The notes beneath the pieces were generated by a model that saw nothing but the letters and a program-made list of their open reading frames with translations, was not told the origin of the DNA and did not search any database. From contig JADLHZ010000033.1 in assembly GCA_020848545.1 (NCBI GenBank), forward strand, positions 62,001-126,000: 64,000 nucleotides of DNA, given 5' to 3'. The position numbers and the translations under genes are program-made. Of the stretch, positions 8,088 to 17,640 are shown one piece after another (position 1 is the first letter of the stretch; each line of letters starts with the position of its first letter). This stretch comes from Deltaproteobacteria bacterium (GTDB taxonomy: Bacteria > Myxococcota > JADLHZ01).

Positions 8088-9410
8088 TTACCCCGGTTCG
8101 AGGCAGAGCAAGTGGAGATCGCCGACGGCGGTGTCGGTGGGCTTTCCGGGGATCAGCGTGCCGAGCTCGCTGTGAAACGCCAGCGAGTCGAACTTTTCGA
8201 TGTGTTTGTCGATGTTGACGCGCTTCTCTTTGGCCTTCTCTGCCGTCGACTCGGTGACGATCGCGCCCGACGCCTTCTCGTGCCCATCTATGCCGTCGCT
8301 CGCCACCGCGAGGAAGGTCGCGCCTTTGTCGCCCGCGAGGCCCTTGGCCATCAGCATCGCCAAGTGCTGGCAGCGGCCGCCTTCGCCCTTGCCGGCGACC
8401 TTGATCCGGGGCTCGCCGCCGCCGACCATCACGAGCGGACGTTGAATCAGCTTCGAGCGTGCCTGCGCGAGCCAGTGGCCGTAGCGGCGCGCGACTTCTT
8501 CGATCGGCCCGTCGGCGAGCGGGAAGGGGAGCTGCGTCTGCATGCCGATGGCGCTGCACGCCCGCGACGCGGCGTTGATCAGGTCGCGCGGCGAGCGGGT
8601 GATCCAAAACGGCGGCGTTGGCCGGCCGAGCATCGGCTTCGGCGTCTCGGCGACTTTGCCTTCGGCGCCGGCGCGCAGGTACGTCATCACCGGCTTCGGC
8701 GTCTCGCTCACGAGGTCGTTCTTCTCGATGACTTGCAGCGCCTGCGCGAAGGTCGACGGATCGAAGCTCGCGAGACCTGCGCCGACGACGTCGACCGAGT
8801 CGTTCGGCGAGTCGCTCATCGCGAGCGTGATGATCTGCGCGGGGGAGGCTGCCGAGATGAAGAAGCCACCTTTGATCGCCGAGAGGTGCTTCCTCACGAT
8901 GTTGATGTCCGGCAGCGGCGCGCCGCTTCTCAGGAGCAGCTCGGTCATCTTCTGCTTCGAGCGCAGGTCGACGCCATCCGGCGGCAGGCAGACGAGCGAT
9001 GACGCGCCGGACGACAGCATCAAGAGGACGCGATCGTGGGGGCCGAGGCCGCTGACGAAGTCGATGGCCGCCTTGGCTGCCTTTTCACTGGCGCCGTCCG
9101 GGATCGGGTGGGGCGCCTCCAGCACTTTGAACGGCTGCTTGCCGCCGCTGTGGGTCGTGATGACCAGGGTGTCTTCGATGATCGTCGAGAGCGCCGCGGT
9201 AGCGCCCTTGGCCATGCCCACCGCTGCTTTGCCGATCGCCAGGACGCGCAGCTTGCCGAGCTCGCCGAGCTTCAAGGCGGATTTGCCGAGCATCAACGTG
9301 TCATCGTTCACTTTGATCGACGACTTCGTCGCCGATTCGGGCTCCATGGCTGCAAACGCGGACTTGACGATTTTCAGCAAGGCTTGTTTGCGGTCGTTTG
9401 CGCTTGACAC
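8088..9410 (-). CDS. Glycerate 2-kinase (DUF4147/MOFRL family)
   Basis: 440 residues from a GTG at 9408-9410. The N-terminal DUF4147 region has VLAIGKAAVGMAKG (about 56), APHPIPDGAS and LLMLSSGASSLVCLPPDG. The C-terminal MOFRL part has MVGGGEPRIKVAGKGEGGR and FLAVASDGIDGHEKASGAIV. This set identifies the GckA-type kinase that phosphorylates D-glycerate to 2-phosphoglycerate, feeding lower glycolysis from serine or glyoxylate catabolism. Length fits the family. The gene is divergent from trpC with 87 bases between the starts. A TTGACA at 9404-9409 could be a plus-strand -35 element, but no convincing -10 follows it. Confidence 0.9.
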   Translation of the reverse strand: MSSANDRKQALLKIVKSAFAAMEPESATKSSIKVNDDTLMLGKSALKLGELGKLRVLAIGKAAVGMAKGATAALSTIIEDTLVITTHSGGKQPFKVLEAPHPIPDGASEKAAKAAIDFVSGLGPHDRVLLMLSSGASSLVCLPPDGVDLRSKQKMTELLLRSGAPLPDINIVRKHLSAIKGGFFISAASPAQIITLAMSDSPNDSVDVVGAGLASFDPSTFAQALQVIEKNDLVSETPKPVMTYLRAGAEGKVAETPKPMLGRPTPPFWITRSPRDLINAASRACSAIGMQTQLPFPLADGPIEEVARRYGHWLAQARSKLIQRPLVMVGGGEPRIKVAGKGEGGRCQHLAMLMAKGLAGDKGATFLAVASDGIDGHEKASGAIVTESTAEKAKEKRVNIDKHIEKFDSLAFHSELGTLIPGKPTDTAVGDLHLLCLEPG

Positions 9411-9497
9411 TACAATTCACCTCGAAAAGTTCGCCGTCCCTAACACAGGGCGGAAGGCGATTGCAAAATTGAGTCAAATCTGTCTGCGAAGGCGGCC

Positions 9498-10265
9498 GTG
9501 GCAGCGTTCCTGACGAAATTACGTGAGCAAAAACAGGCGCTTATGGCGTCGGGTGCGTGGCCCCCCGTACGGCCTTCTTTGCCGCCTCCGGTGGGGCTGC
9601 GCCCGGCCTTCGCGTGGGCGGGCTTCTCCGTCATCGCCGAGATCAAGCGGGCTTCGCCGTCGAAGGGGCCCATCGCGGACCACCCGGTGAAGGCCTGGGC
9701 GCAGGGCTTGGAGCGCGGCGGGGCGGCGATGCTCAGCGTCCTCACCGAGCGGACGTATTTTCACGGCAACCTCGAGACGCTCGGCGAAGTGGCGGCGGCG
9801 GTGAAGGTGCCGCTCCTGCGCAAGGACTTTCTCTTGGCGCCCTTCGAGCTCGACGAGGCGGTCGCGTTTGGGGCGTCGGCGGTGCTGCTGATCGTCGCGT
9901 TCGCAGGCGCCGAGCTGCCGTCGCTCTATCGCGAGGCGCGCGCGCGCGGGCTGTCGGTGCTTATGGAAGTGCATCATATGCGGGAGCTCGACGCGGCGTT
10001 TGCTTGCTCGGCGTTCTCGGACGACGCGACGATGCTCGGGGTGAACCAACGCGACCTGGAATCGCTCGCCGTCGATCCGCGCTTCGCAGAGCGGCTGGTG
10101 CCTCGGTTGCCGCGCGGGTGCCGCTTCGTCGTCGAGAGCGGGATCGCAGGGCCGACAGATCTGGCCTGGGCGCGGTCGATCGGCGCGAGCGGCGTGCTCG
10201 TCGGCGAGGCGTTGGCGAAGACTGCCGATCCCGGCGCGACGCTCGCGGGGTGGCTCGCCGCATGA
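9498..10265 (+). CDS. trpC: Indole-3-glycerol phosphate synthase
   Basis: 255 residues from a GTG at 9498. It catalyses ring closure of CdRP to indole-3-glycerol phosphate in tryptophan biosynthesis. The TIM-barrel signatures are present: VIAEIKRASPSKGPI (catalytic Glu and Lys, about residue 45), LSVLTERTYFHGNLETL, PLLRKDFLL (catalytic Lys), VLLIVAFA, LMEVHHMRELDAA, GVNQRDLESLAVD and VVESGIAGPTDL. It is first of a trpC-trpF-trpBA operon and its stop overlaps the trpF start as ATGA, so the genes are translationally coupled. trpE, trpG and trpD are not in the window. Confidence 0.96.
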   Translation: MAAFLTKLREQKQALMASGAWPPVRPSLPPPVGLRPAFAWAGFSVIAEIKRASPSKGPIADHPVKAWAQGLERGGAAMLSVLTERTYFHGNLETLGEVAAAVKVPLLRKDFLLAPFELDEAVAFGASAVLLIVAFAGAELPSLYREARARGLSVLMEVHHMRELDAAFACSAFSDDATMLGVNQRDLESLAVDPRFAERLVPRLPRGCRFVVESGIAGPTDLAWARSIGASGVLVGEALAKTADPGATLAGWLAA

Positions 10266-10876
10266 GGCTCTTCGTGAAGATCTGCGGCGTGCGCCGGCTC
10301 GAAGATTTGGAGGCGTGCGTGACGCTCGCTGTCGATGCCATCGGCCTGAACCTGGTGCCGAGCTCGCCGCGGGCGTGTGACGAAGCTTTGGCGACGGCGT
10401 TGGCGACGGCCGTCGCTGATCGCGCGCGCATCGTGTGGGTGGTCGCCGCCGCACCGCCAGCGTTCCTCGCCGAGCTCATCCGTGCTTTTCCGCGCTCGCT
10501 CGTGCAGCGCTGCGATCCGTCGTGGCCCTGGCCCCCGGCGCTGGGGGCTGATCGTCGCGTCGAAGTCGTCCGGTTGCAAGCACATGAAGACGTTGCGGCG
10601 GCGGAAAAGGTCCCAGGGACCTTTTTGCTGAGCGACGCGGCCGGCGCGCTCGGTGGCAGCGGGCGGCGGGCGGACTGGCCGCTGACGCGCGCGCTCGCCG
10701 AAAAGCGAAGGGTGCTGCTCGCGGGCGGCCTCACCGCGGACAACGTTGCCGAAGCCGTGCGCGCGGTCTCGCCCTTCGGCGTCGACGTCGCCGGTGGTGT
10801 CGAGGCGCGTCCAGGCGAAAAGGATCCGGCGAAGCTTCGCGCCTTCGTCGCTGCCGCGAGGGCTGCACATGGCTGA
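10262..10876 (+). CDS. trpF: Phosphoribosylanthranilate isomerase carrying an in-frame palindromic repeat
   Basis: 204 residues. It isomerises PRA to CdRP, the step before Trp[13 protein letters not shown] at the N-terminus includes the catalytic Cys (residue 8). [19 protein letters not shown] holds the second catalytic Asp and the GGSG phosphate loop, and [21 protein letters not shown] is the usual C-terminal signature. The sequence is divergent: the expected QLHG motif reads QRCD. Directly before the FLLSD strand the peptide EKVPGTF is encoded by a perfect palindrome at 10605-10625. The start overlaps trpC by four bases and the end overlaps trpBA by eight. Confidence 0.92.
   Translation: MRLFVKICGVRRLEDLEACVTLAVDAIGLNLVPSSPRACDEALATALATAVADRARIVWVVAAAPPAFLAELIRAFPRSLVQRCDPSWPWPPALGADRRVEVVRLQAHEDVAAAEKVPGTFLLSDAAGALGGSGRRADWPLTRALAEKRRVLLAGGLTADNVAEAVRAVSPFGVDVAGGVEARPGEKDPAKLRAFVAAARAAHG
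10605..10625. repeat. 21-bp palindrome inside trpF, member of the AAAAGGTCCC repeat family
   Basis: Two perfect 10-base arms, AAAAGGTCCC and GGGACCTTTT, flank a single central A at 10615. The same unit occurs at 58926-58945 and 59009-59029. Here it is read in frame as EKVPGTF within TrpF. Its A/T-rich flanks contrast with the GC-rich gene around it, which supports insertion rather than chance. Confidence 0.85.
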
Positions 10877-12905
10877 GCGTCGGCGTGGCTACTTCGGCGA
10901 GTTCGGTGGGCAGTTCGTCGGCGAAACGTTGATGCCTCCGTTGGCGGAGCTCGAAGCGGCGTTTCTGGTCGCGCAAAAGGACGCGAAATTTCGCCGCGAG
11001 CTCGCGGCGATGTACCGGGACTATGTGGGGCGGCCGTCGCTGCTCTACGAGGCACGGACGCTGTCGAGGACGCTCGGCGGCGCGCGCATCTTCTTGAAGC
11101 GCGAGGACCTGAACCACACGGGCTCGCACAAGATCAACCACTGCGTCGGCCAAGCGCTGCTCTGCCGGCGCATGAAGAAGCGCCGGATGATCGCCGAGAC
11201 CGGCGCCGGGCAGCACGGCGTCGCCACCGCCACGGTCGCCGCATTGTTCGGCTTCGACTGCGTCGTCTACATGGGGGCGGCCGACGTGGAGCGCCAGCAG
11301 CTCAACGTGTTTCGCATGAAGCTGCTCGGCGCCGAGGTCCGGCCGGTCGAGAGCGGCACGCGCACGCTGAAGGACGCGCTGAACGAGGCGATGCGCGATT
11401 GGGTGAGCCACGTCGGCGACACTTACTATTGTCTCGGCAGCGTCACCGGACCGCATCCGTATCCGACGATCGTCCGCACGTTTCAGGCGATCGTTGGCCG
11501 CGAGGCGCGGGCGCAGATCGTGCGGGCCACGGGCCGCTTGCCGGACGCCGTCATCGGCTGCGTGGGCGGCGGCTCGAACGCGCTCGGGCTCTTTGCGCCG
11601 TTCATCGCCGATCGTCGCGTGCGGCTCATCGGCGCCGAGGCGGCGGGCGCAGGGCTGCTGTCCGGCGAGCACTCGGCGTCGTTGTGCGCGGGCTCGGTCG
11701 GGATTCTGCACGGCAGCCGCACGCTCGTCTTGCAAGACGCCGACGGGCAGATCGCAGAAGCGCACTCGGTGGCGCCCGGGCTCGACTATCCCGGCGTGGG
11801 ACCGGAGCACGCGCACCTGAAGACGAGCGGGCGCGCCGAGTATGTCGCCGTGTCGGATGCCGACGCGGTGGCAGCGGTCGAGCGCTTGGCCAAGGACGAA
11901 GGGATCTTGTGCGCGCTCGAGTCGGCGCATGCCGTCGCGCATGCGATCGCGCTGGCGCCCGAGCTCTCGCGGACGAAGACGATCGTCGTGAACCTCTCGG
12001 GTCGCGGCGACAAAGACATGCCGTCGTTGATGACGCGCTGGTCGAAGGCGCCGCCGAAGCTCGCCGCGCACGCTACGCCGAAGCGGGTGGTGGCGGCGCG
12101 CAGCGTCGAGCCCTTGTCTGCGCCGGCGCCGCCGCGCTTGGATGCGATGTTCGCGCGGCTGCGGGCGGCCAAACGAAAAGCGCTCGGCGTCTATTTGACC
12201 GTGGGGGATCCCTCGCTCGCCGTGAGCGAAGCGGCCGCCCACGCCGCCGTCGCCGCCGGGGCGGACTTCCTCGAGCTCGGCGTGCCGTTTTCGGATCCGT
12301 CCGCCGACGGCCCGACGATCCAACGCGCGATGCAGCGGGCGCTCGAAAACGGCGTGCGGGTGGCCGACGTCTTCGCGTTGGCGCAGCGGCTGCGCAGCGC
12401 GCTCCCCGATACGCCGCTCGTACTCTTCGGCTACGCCAATCCGTTCTTGCGCGCGGGCGAGCGCGGTGATCTCGGGCGCACCGGCGCGGACGGCGTGCTC
12501 ATCGTCGACGCGCCGCCGGATCACGATGCCGATTTCGTGGGCGCGCCGCTTCCGAAGATTCGCCTGCTCGGGCCGAACGCGACGGCGGCGCGGCGAAAGT
12601 GCATCGCGGCGCGTGCCGAGGGCTTCGTTTACCTCGTCGCGTTTGCGGGCGTGACGGGCGCCAACCAACGCGGCAACGACGTGAAGGAGATGCGCGCGAA
12701 CGTGGCCGCGTTGCGCAAGCTGACCCGCGTCCCCATCTGCGTCGGCTTCGGCGTTCGCACCGCGGACGACGCGCGCACGCTCGGACCGATCGCCGACGGT
12801 GTCATCGCCGGCAGCGTCTTCATCGATGTGATGCAAGGCGCCCGCGATCCCGCCGCTGCCGTCGCCGAGAAAGTGCGCGAGCTGCGCGCCGGCCTCGACG
12901 GCTGA
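10869..12905 (+). CDS. trpBA: Fused tryptophan synthase, beta chain followed by alpha chain
   Basis: 678 residues in one uninterrupted frame from ATG 10869. Residues 1-390 are Trp[22 protein letters not shown] with the PLP lysine, [13 protein letters not shown] with the catalytic Glu, [13 protein letters not shown] phosphate loop, [29 protein letters not shown] and the C-terminal [11 protein letters not shown] Pro/Ala linker of about 30 residues follows. Residues about 425-678 are Trp[31 protein letters not shown] with both catalytic acids, [13 protein letters not shown] and [10 protein letters not shown]-like strand (here [13 protein letters not shown]). All catalytic residues I can place are intact, so both activities are expected. 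The start overlaps trpF by eight bases. Bacterial tryptophan synthase is normally two separate chains. Confidence 0.95.
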   Translation: MAERRRGYFGEFGGQFVGETLMPPLAELEAAFLVAQKDAKFRRELAAMYRDYVGRPSLLYEARTLSRTLGGARIFLKREDLNHTGSHKINHCVGQALLCRRMKKRRMIAETGAGQHGVATATVAALFGFDCVVYMGAADVERQQLNVFRMKLLGAEVRPVESGTRTLKDALNEAMRDWVSHVGDTYYCLGSVTGPHPYPTIVRTFQAIVGREARAQIVRATGRLPDAVIGCVGGGSNALGLFAPFIADRRVRLIGAEAAGAGLLSGEHSASLCAGSVGILHGSRTLVLQDADGQIAEAHSVAPGLDYPGVGPEHAHLKTSGRAEYVAVSDADAVAAVERLAKDEGILCALESAHAVAHAIALAPELSRTKTIVVNLSGRGDKDMPSLMTRWSKAPPKLAAHATPKRVVAARSVEPLSAPAPPRLDAMFARLRAAKRKALGVYLTVGDPSLAVSEAAAHAAVAAGADFLELGVPFSDPSADGPTIQRAMQRALENGVRVADVFALAQRLRSALPDTPLVLFGYANPFLRAGERGDLGRTGADGVLIVDAPPDHDADFVGAPLPKIRLLGPNATAARRKCIAARAEGFVYLVAFAGVTGANQRGNDVKEMRANVAALRKLTRVPICVGFGVRTADDARTLGPIADGVIAGSVFIDVMQGARDPAAAVAEKVRELRAGLDG

Positions 12906-12906
12906 A

Positions 12907-12969
12907 AAGGGACCGGGGAGCGCGGCCCGAAGGGACCGGGCAGGCGCTCAGACCGGGGAGACGCTCAGA
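12907..12969. repeat. Short imperfect direct repeats between trpBA and murB
   Basis: The gap between the convergent trpBA and murB genes holds near-identical short units. GACCGGGGAG occurs at 12911-12920 and 12951-12960, AAGGGACCGGG at 12907-12917 and 12930-12940, and CGCTCAGA at 12945-12952 and 12962-12969. It looks like a small decayed tandem array; no function is suggested. Confidence 0.5.
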
Positions 12970-13999
12970 GCGCGAGGCCGACGAGGACGGGCTCGGGCTC
13001 GAGGGTGACGGCGAAGCGCGCATGGACGCGGTCGCGCACGCGGCGGGCGAGGGCGATGATGTCTGCGGCCGTCGCGCCGCCGCCGTTGACGAGCGCGAGC
13101 GCGTGCTTCTGCGAGATGCGCGCGCCGCCGAGCGTTTCGCCCTTCGTGCACCCGGCGCGCTCGACGAGCCAGCCGGCAGCGAGCTTGATGCGGCCGTCCG
13201 GCTGCGGATAGCGCGGCATCGAGGAGACACCGCTCGCGGCTTCGACGCGGTCGGCGGTCGTGGCGTCGACGATCGGATTGGTGAAGAACGAGCCGACGCT
13301 GCGACTCTCGGGATCGGCTGCGTCGATCACCATGCCTTTGGCGCGTCTCAGCCGAAGGACCGCCGCGCGCACGGCAGCGAGTGATGCCGTCGCGCCTTCG
13401 GCCACTCCGAGCGCGCGGGCGAGCTCCGCGTAACGGATCGGCTGCGACGCTGCCGATCGAGCGAGCTCGAAGCACACGTCGACGACCACGCTGTCCGCGC
13501 GGGTCTTGAAGCGGCTGGTTCGATACGCGAACGCACACGCGTCGGCACTGACGGTGCTCAACGCCGCCGTCCGCCGATCGACGACGTCGACGGACACGAT
13601 GTGCTCGCTGACCTCGCGCCCGTACGCGCCGACGTTCTGGATCGGCGTACCGCCGACCGTGCCGGGGATGCCGCTCAAGCACTCGAGCCCGGCGCAGCCG
13701 TCGATGATCGTGCGCTCGACGAACGCATCCCACGGTTCGCCAGCGCGCACCGAGTAGCGCATCCGATCGCCCGCCACGTGCGCGGAGACGCCGCGCATCG
13801 CCACGTGCAGCACGGTGCCGGCCACGCCGGCATCGGCGAAGACGACATTGCTGCCGCCGCCGAGCACGAACGCGTCGGGCTCCTGGCGCAGCGCTTCGAC
13901 CACGTCATCCGTGCGCTCGAGCGTCCACAGCGCGCGGGCGCGGCCACCGACACCGAGGGTCGACAAAGGCGCGAGCGGGACGTCAGCAGCGGTGCGCAT
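12965..13999 (-). CDS. murB: UDP-N-acetylenolpyruvoylglucosamine reductase
   Basis: 344 residues. MurB reduces the enolpyruvyl group of UDP-GlcNAc-enolpyruvate with NADPH and FAD to give UDP-MurNAc for peptidoglycan. Seen are the FAD-binding FVLGGGSNVVFAD (about 43), LSGIPGTVGGTPIQNVGAYG (about 107), FAYRTSRFK with the conserved Arg, SVGSFFTNPIV with the catalytic Ser (about 232) and the C-terminal LEPEPVLVG with the catalytic Glu. The length and the insert before FFTNPIV match the longer E. coli-type enzyme. The gene stands apart from any mur/fts cluster here, convergent with the trp operon. Confidence 0.95.
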   Translation of the reverse strand: MRTAADVPLAPLSTLGVGGRARALWTLERTDDVVEALRQEPDAFVLGGGSNVVFADAGVAGTVLHVAMRGVSAHVAGDRMRYSVRAGEPWDAFVERTIIDGCAGLECLSGIPGTVGGTPIQNVGAYGREVSEHIVSVDVVDRRTAALSTVSADACAFAYRTSRFKTRADSVVVDVCFELARSAASQPIRYAELARALGVAEGATASLAAVRAAVLRLRRAKGMVIDAADPESRSVGSFFTNPIVDATTADRVEAASGVSSMPRYPQPDGRIKLAAGWLVERAGCTKGETLGGARISQKHALALVNGGGATAADIIALARRVRDRVHARFAVTLEPEPVLVGLAL

Positions 14000-14038
14000 C
14001 GCGTGCTCTCAAACAGGCGAGGGTGGGGAAAAGCAAGC

Positions 14039-15406
14039 CTAACGCGCGTCGACGGGCGTGCGCGTCGCGAGCTCTTCTTGCAGCGCAGGCGCCTCGACGT
14101 AGGCCTTCAACAGCGCGTCCGCGAAGAGCTCGCCGAGGAGGTCGAAGCCGCGGCCCTTCGGGTGTACGAGATCGTCTTGCAGCATGCTGTTCGCGTGGAA
14201 CTTCGCGAGCGAGCCTTTGCCGCCCATCGCTGCGTAGAGGTCGAAGAACGCGCAGCCCTTGTCGGCGGCCACCTTGCGCTCCATCGCGTTAATCTCGTCG
14301 GTTTGCGGCCGCGTCTTCAACTTCATGGGCGAGTCTGCGTTGTTGTAGACCGCATCGATCGGCCCGACGACGAGGCACGCCGCGCCCGGCGCACCTTTCT
14401 TCATGCGATCGACGAAGGTGGCGAGGTCGTTTTCGAGGCTCGCCTTGCGCGCGTCGGCCTTGGCGCCGCGCACCCACGACAGGCGGCGGATCTCGTTGCC
14501 GCCGAGCATGAACACGAGGAGCTTCGGATCACGCGCGGCGATGTGATCGAGCGCGATCGCTTCCTTCACCGTGAGATAGTGCGACGCTTCGGCCGCCGGC
14601 ACGCCGATCGTGTCGAAGACGATGCCCGGCGTCTGCCGCTCGAGGCTGATCCCGAATACCGAGAGGCGCCCGTGCGGCGCCGCGAGCGTGAGCTTCTTCG
14701 CGCCGGCCGGGACCTGAAAGCGCAGCCGCTTCGGCGCGTCGTGCTTCTCGGACGCGACCTTCTGCAAGAGCTTGCCGTCGGCCTTCAGCTCGAAGTCGCC
14801 GCCGTCTTTGCGATCGAGCCAGAAGAGCTCCGCTTCGGTCTCGCCCTTCAAGCGCCACTCGGTGAAGGCGCCGGGCGTCGCTTCGTGCGCCACGCCGCCG
14901 AGGCCGAACACGTTGCGGCCTTTTTCGCCGATCGCGAAGTTGAACGCCGTCCACGCGCCGGCGTAGGCGTAGCCGCTGCGCGAGCGCGGGCCGTAGTTGG
15001 CGAAGCGATCGACGAGCACGAGCCCGCGGCCGCCGTCGCCGAAGCGCTCGGACAACCGCTCGCGGACGACGTTCGTGACGTTGTCGGCAGAGATCAGCGA
15101 GTTGCCGAAGGTGACGATCTTCAACGAGCGCGTCGCCCGGCCCGCTTGCAGCGCGTCGAGCTGCGCGAAGAAGAGATCGAGCGCCGTCGCGCGGCAGCGG
15201 CCGCCTTCGCTCGCGACGCACGGGTTCTCCATCGCCTTGCCCTTGGCGCCGATCGTGCGGCCGAAGGCGAGCAGGTTCAGCGATCGATCGGAGAGCGGCG
15301 CGACCTTGCGCTGCGCGGGCTGCGAGCTCGGCTCGGGGATCGGCGCGCTGCCCGGTTCCGCGGTGAGGGCGAGCGCCAAGAACGAAGCGGCGAGCATCGG
15401 CTGCAT
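14039..15406 (-). CDS. Exported SGNH/GDSL-family hydrolase
   Basis: 455 residues with a short signal peptide (MLAASFLALALTAEPGSA). All SGNH blocks can be found: block I as VTFGNSLIS (about 110, GNSL in place of GDSL), the block III Asn as VFMLGGNEI (about 305), and block V as DLVHPKGRGFDLLG near the C-terminus with the catalytic Asp and His. The insertion between blocks I and III (about 150-290) is a beta-rich segment of the kind seen in envelope polysaccharide or peptidoglycan O-acetyl esterases. It probably deacylates an envelope glycan; the substrate is inferred from fold only. It sits downstream of murB on the opposite side of a small gap, same strand. Confidence 0.8.
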   Translation of the reverse strand: MQPMLAASFLALALTAEPGSAPIPEPSSQPAQRKVAPLSDRSLNLLAFGRTIGAKGKAMENPCVASEGGRCRATALDLFFAQLDALQAGRATRSLKIVTFGNSLISADNVTNVVRERLSERFGDGGRGLVLVDRFANYGPRSRSGYAYAGAWTAFNFAIGEKGRNVFGLGGVAHEATPGAFTEWRLKGETEAELFWLDRKDGGDFELKADGKLLQKVASEKHDAPKRLRFQVPAGAKKLTLAAPHGRLSVFGISLERQTPGIVFDTIGVPAAEASHYLTVKEAIALDHIAARDPKLLVFMLGGNEIRRLSWVRGAKADARKASLENDLATFVDRMKKGAPGAACLVVGPIDAVYNNADSPMKLKTRPQTDEINAMERKVAADKGCAFFDLYAAMGGKGSLAKFHANSMLQDDLVHPKGRGFDLLGELFADALLKAYVEAPALQEELATRTPVDAR

Positions 15407-15523
15407 TCGCGCTCAGCTTAGCCTTTGCGCGCGACGGACACCAACAAATGCCGACGCGTGAAGAGGAGAAAATTCTCATGGCAACGGGTATGCTTCAGAG
15501 TGCGCTCGAATGCGGGGCACGTC

Positions 15524-17638
15524 ATGAAGTGTAAGCAAACCATCGCGCGGGCATTGCTGCTCGGCGTGTTGTCAGCCGCGGGCTGCCGGCATCCGATCGT
15601 CTCGCTCGAAGACAAAGCGTGCGACGGCGCCGGCCGCTGCGCCCCGGGCTACACCTGCGACGCGCCGAGCGGACGCTGCGTCAAAGAGCTCACGGGAACG
15701 GAAGGCCAAACCGGCACCGAAGGCACGACGGGCACCGGCAGCGGCACGGGCACGACGGGGGAGACCGGGAGCACGGGCAACACCGGCTCGACCGGCAGCA
15801 CGGGAGCCACCGGCGATCCGCGGGTCACGACGCTCACTGTGACGAGCGGTGAGCACTTGTCGACGACCTACGCGTTCACGAAGCCGAGCGGGGCGATCGC
15901 CTGCGTGGTGCGGCGAGCGACCGGCGCGCTTCCTACGTCCGCGAGCGACGGCAGCGCGGTTGGTTCGGAGACGGCGAGCGACAGCGTGCTCTTGCAAGAC
16001 ATCGCCGTCGCGAACGGGACGACCTACGGCTACGCCTCGTTCTGCCGCAGCGGCGACGCGTACCAAACGGTGACCGTCACGGCGGGCGAGAACGGCGCCT
16101 TCGCCACGCCGATCGCGATCGTGCAGGACCTCATGGTGTCGATGACCGGCACGCCGTCGGCTGTGATCACGTACACGAAGCCCCCCGGCGCGAGCGCGTG
16201 CAAGATCAAACGCGGCACGGGCAGCACGCCGTCGCCGACGACAGGGACGGATATCGGCGTTGAGCAAACGGGCGCGACCGGCGGCGCCACGGACAGCAGC
16301 GTGTCGCTCGGCCAGACCTACGAATACGCTGTGTTTTGCCGCGCCGACGCCGACTATCGCAACAGCGGGACGCAGACCGGGAAGAACCTGCAGAGCGTCA
16401 CCTTCCCGCCGCCGGTGTGCAACGGAACTTTTACCGTGACGCGTTTCTCTCCGGGCAATGGCGACGCCAAGGATTGCCTGCCTTTCGTCGGCGATACGCA
16501 GGTCGTGTTGCTGCGCCTGACCGCGACCTCCGCCACCTGCCGGAGTCACCTCCGCTCGATCATCATTCGGCGCAACACGCTCTCGACGACGAACTTCTCC
16601 ATCTTTCGTCTCACGACAGACAGCACCGATCCCGCCAACGCCATCGACGCGGGGCTCGCGGTCGATGGTGACGGCGACGGCGCGGTTATCGACGCGGAGA
16701 AGCTCACGGGCACAGCCATTCGCAACACGAACGACGCGATCACGATTACGCTCGGGACCGACTTCCAGATTCCACTCGGTCAGTCGCGCGACTTCTTGGT
16801 CTGGGGCCGTCTGAGCCCCACCCCGGCAGGAGGCTACCTGGAAGCACGCATCGCAGGCACCAGCGACTTCACCGTGGTCGAAGGCACCATGACGAAGGTC
16901 TTGTCGCCGAACCCGCTGGACGGAGACGCGCATGGCGTCACGCCCGTTCACTGTTCGGGACCGAGCGCGTCGACCGGGCTGCCGGTGGCCACGGACGGGA
17001 TGCTGAAGATCGACGAAGTCCGCAGCATCAGCAACAGCAAGGGTCCGAGCAACACCATCGACTTTACCAGCGTGGATCCCGTGGCGAGCTGCGTCGCCGC
17101 TGACCGCTGCGATCTCACCGGCGCTTCGACCTCGAATTGCAACGTCGACGACAACGCGGTCGCCGATCAGGTCGCGCTCCAACTCGCGACCGACAACGAC
17201 AGCCGCTTCTTGAGGATCGACACTGGCATCCCGTTCGGTCTCGACGTGTGCGCCGTCTCGCTCACGTTGTTTTCGACGCAGTCGACGCCCGACGCGACGA
17301 CCTGCGACACGAACGGCGAGCTCTTCTTGGGCAGCGCGCTCGAGGTGGATGAGCACTACATCTACCGCTACGACACGACGGCGGTCGGAGGATCGCCGCT
17401 GCACTACCACGTGGCGAACGGGTCACCGCTCTCGGCGAGCCCGGGCGACGGTTGCAACTACATGTCCGTCACGCACGACATCTCGTCACTCTACAAGCCG
17501 GGACCTCCGGCGAGCGGCACCACGCCGTCGACGTTGATCCTGCGCGTGTTCGCAGACACCGACACCGACTCGACGAACAACTCCGCGTACGAAGTGCTGC
17601 ACGTGCCGGAGATCTACGTCCGCATTCACGTGCCATAA
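15524..17638 (+). CDS. Large surface lipoprotein with collagen-like Gly-Thr tract
   Basis: 704 residues from ATG 15524, chosen because it directly precedes a lipoprotein signal, MKCKQTIARALLLGVLSAAGC. A small Cys-rich module follows (DKACDGAGRCAPGYTC, about residues 30-52), then a low-complexity Gly-Thr-rich run at about 58-100 built of TGxxG units. Next are two similar beta modules of about 85 residues containing YAFTKPSGAIACVVRR and ITYTKPPGASACKIKR. The C-terminal half holds VDGDGDGAVIDAEKL, a calcium-loop-like segment, and a Cys-containing domain ending in EIYVRIHVP. No enzymatic motif is seen. It is probably an outer-membrane surface protein; convergent, two bases apart, with the metallophosphoesterase. 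Confidence 0.78.
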   Translation: MKCKQTIARALLLGVLSAAGCRHPIVSLEDKACDGAGRCAPGYTCDAPSGRCVKELTGTEGQTGTEGTTGTGSGTGTTGETGSTGNTGSTGSTGATGDPRVTTLTVTSGEHLSTTYAFTKPSGAIACVVRRATGALPTSASDGSAVGSETASDSVLLQDIAVANGTTYGYASFCRSGDAYQTVTVTAGENGAFATPIAIVQDLMVSMTGTPSAVITYTKPPGASACKIKRGTGSTPSPTTGTDIGVEQTGATGGATDSSVSLGQTYEYAVFCRADADYRNSGTQTGKNLQSVTFPPPVCNGTFTVTRFSPGNGDAKDCLPFVGDTQVVLLRLTATSATCRSHLRSIIIRRNTLSTTNFSIFRLTTDSTDPANAIDAGLAVDGDGDGAVIDAEKLTGTAIRNTNDAITITLGTDFQIPLGQSRDFLVWGRLSPTPAGGYLEARIAGTSDFTVVEGTMTKVLSPNPLDGDAHGVTPVHCSGPSASTGLPVATDGMLKIDEVRSISNSKGPSNTIDFTSVDPVASCVAADRCDLTGASTSNCNVDDNAVADQVALQLATDNDSRFLRIDTGIPFGLDVCAVSLTLFSTQSTPDATTCDTNGELFLGSALEVDEHYIYRYDTTAVGGSPLHYHVANGSPLSASPGDGCNYMSVTHDISSLYKPGPPASGTTPSTLILRVFADTDTDSTNNSAYEVLHVPEIYVRIHVP

Positions 17639-17640
17639 CC

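Noticed and set aside
9404-9450. Promoter with TTGACA before trpC
   Set aside because: No acceptable -10 element lies 16-18 bases downstream and the TTGACA overlaps the first codons of the glycerate kinase gene.
10731-12836. 701-codon minus-strand frame across the trp operon
   Set aside because: Antisense of trpF/trpBA with Arg/His-rich composition; the plus strand holds unmistakable TrpB and TrpA motifs.
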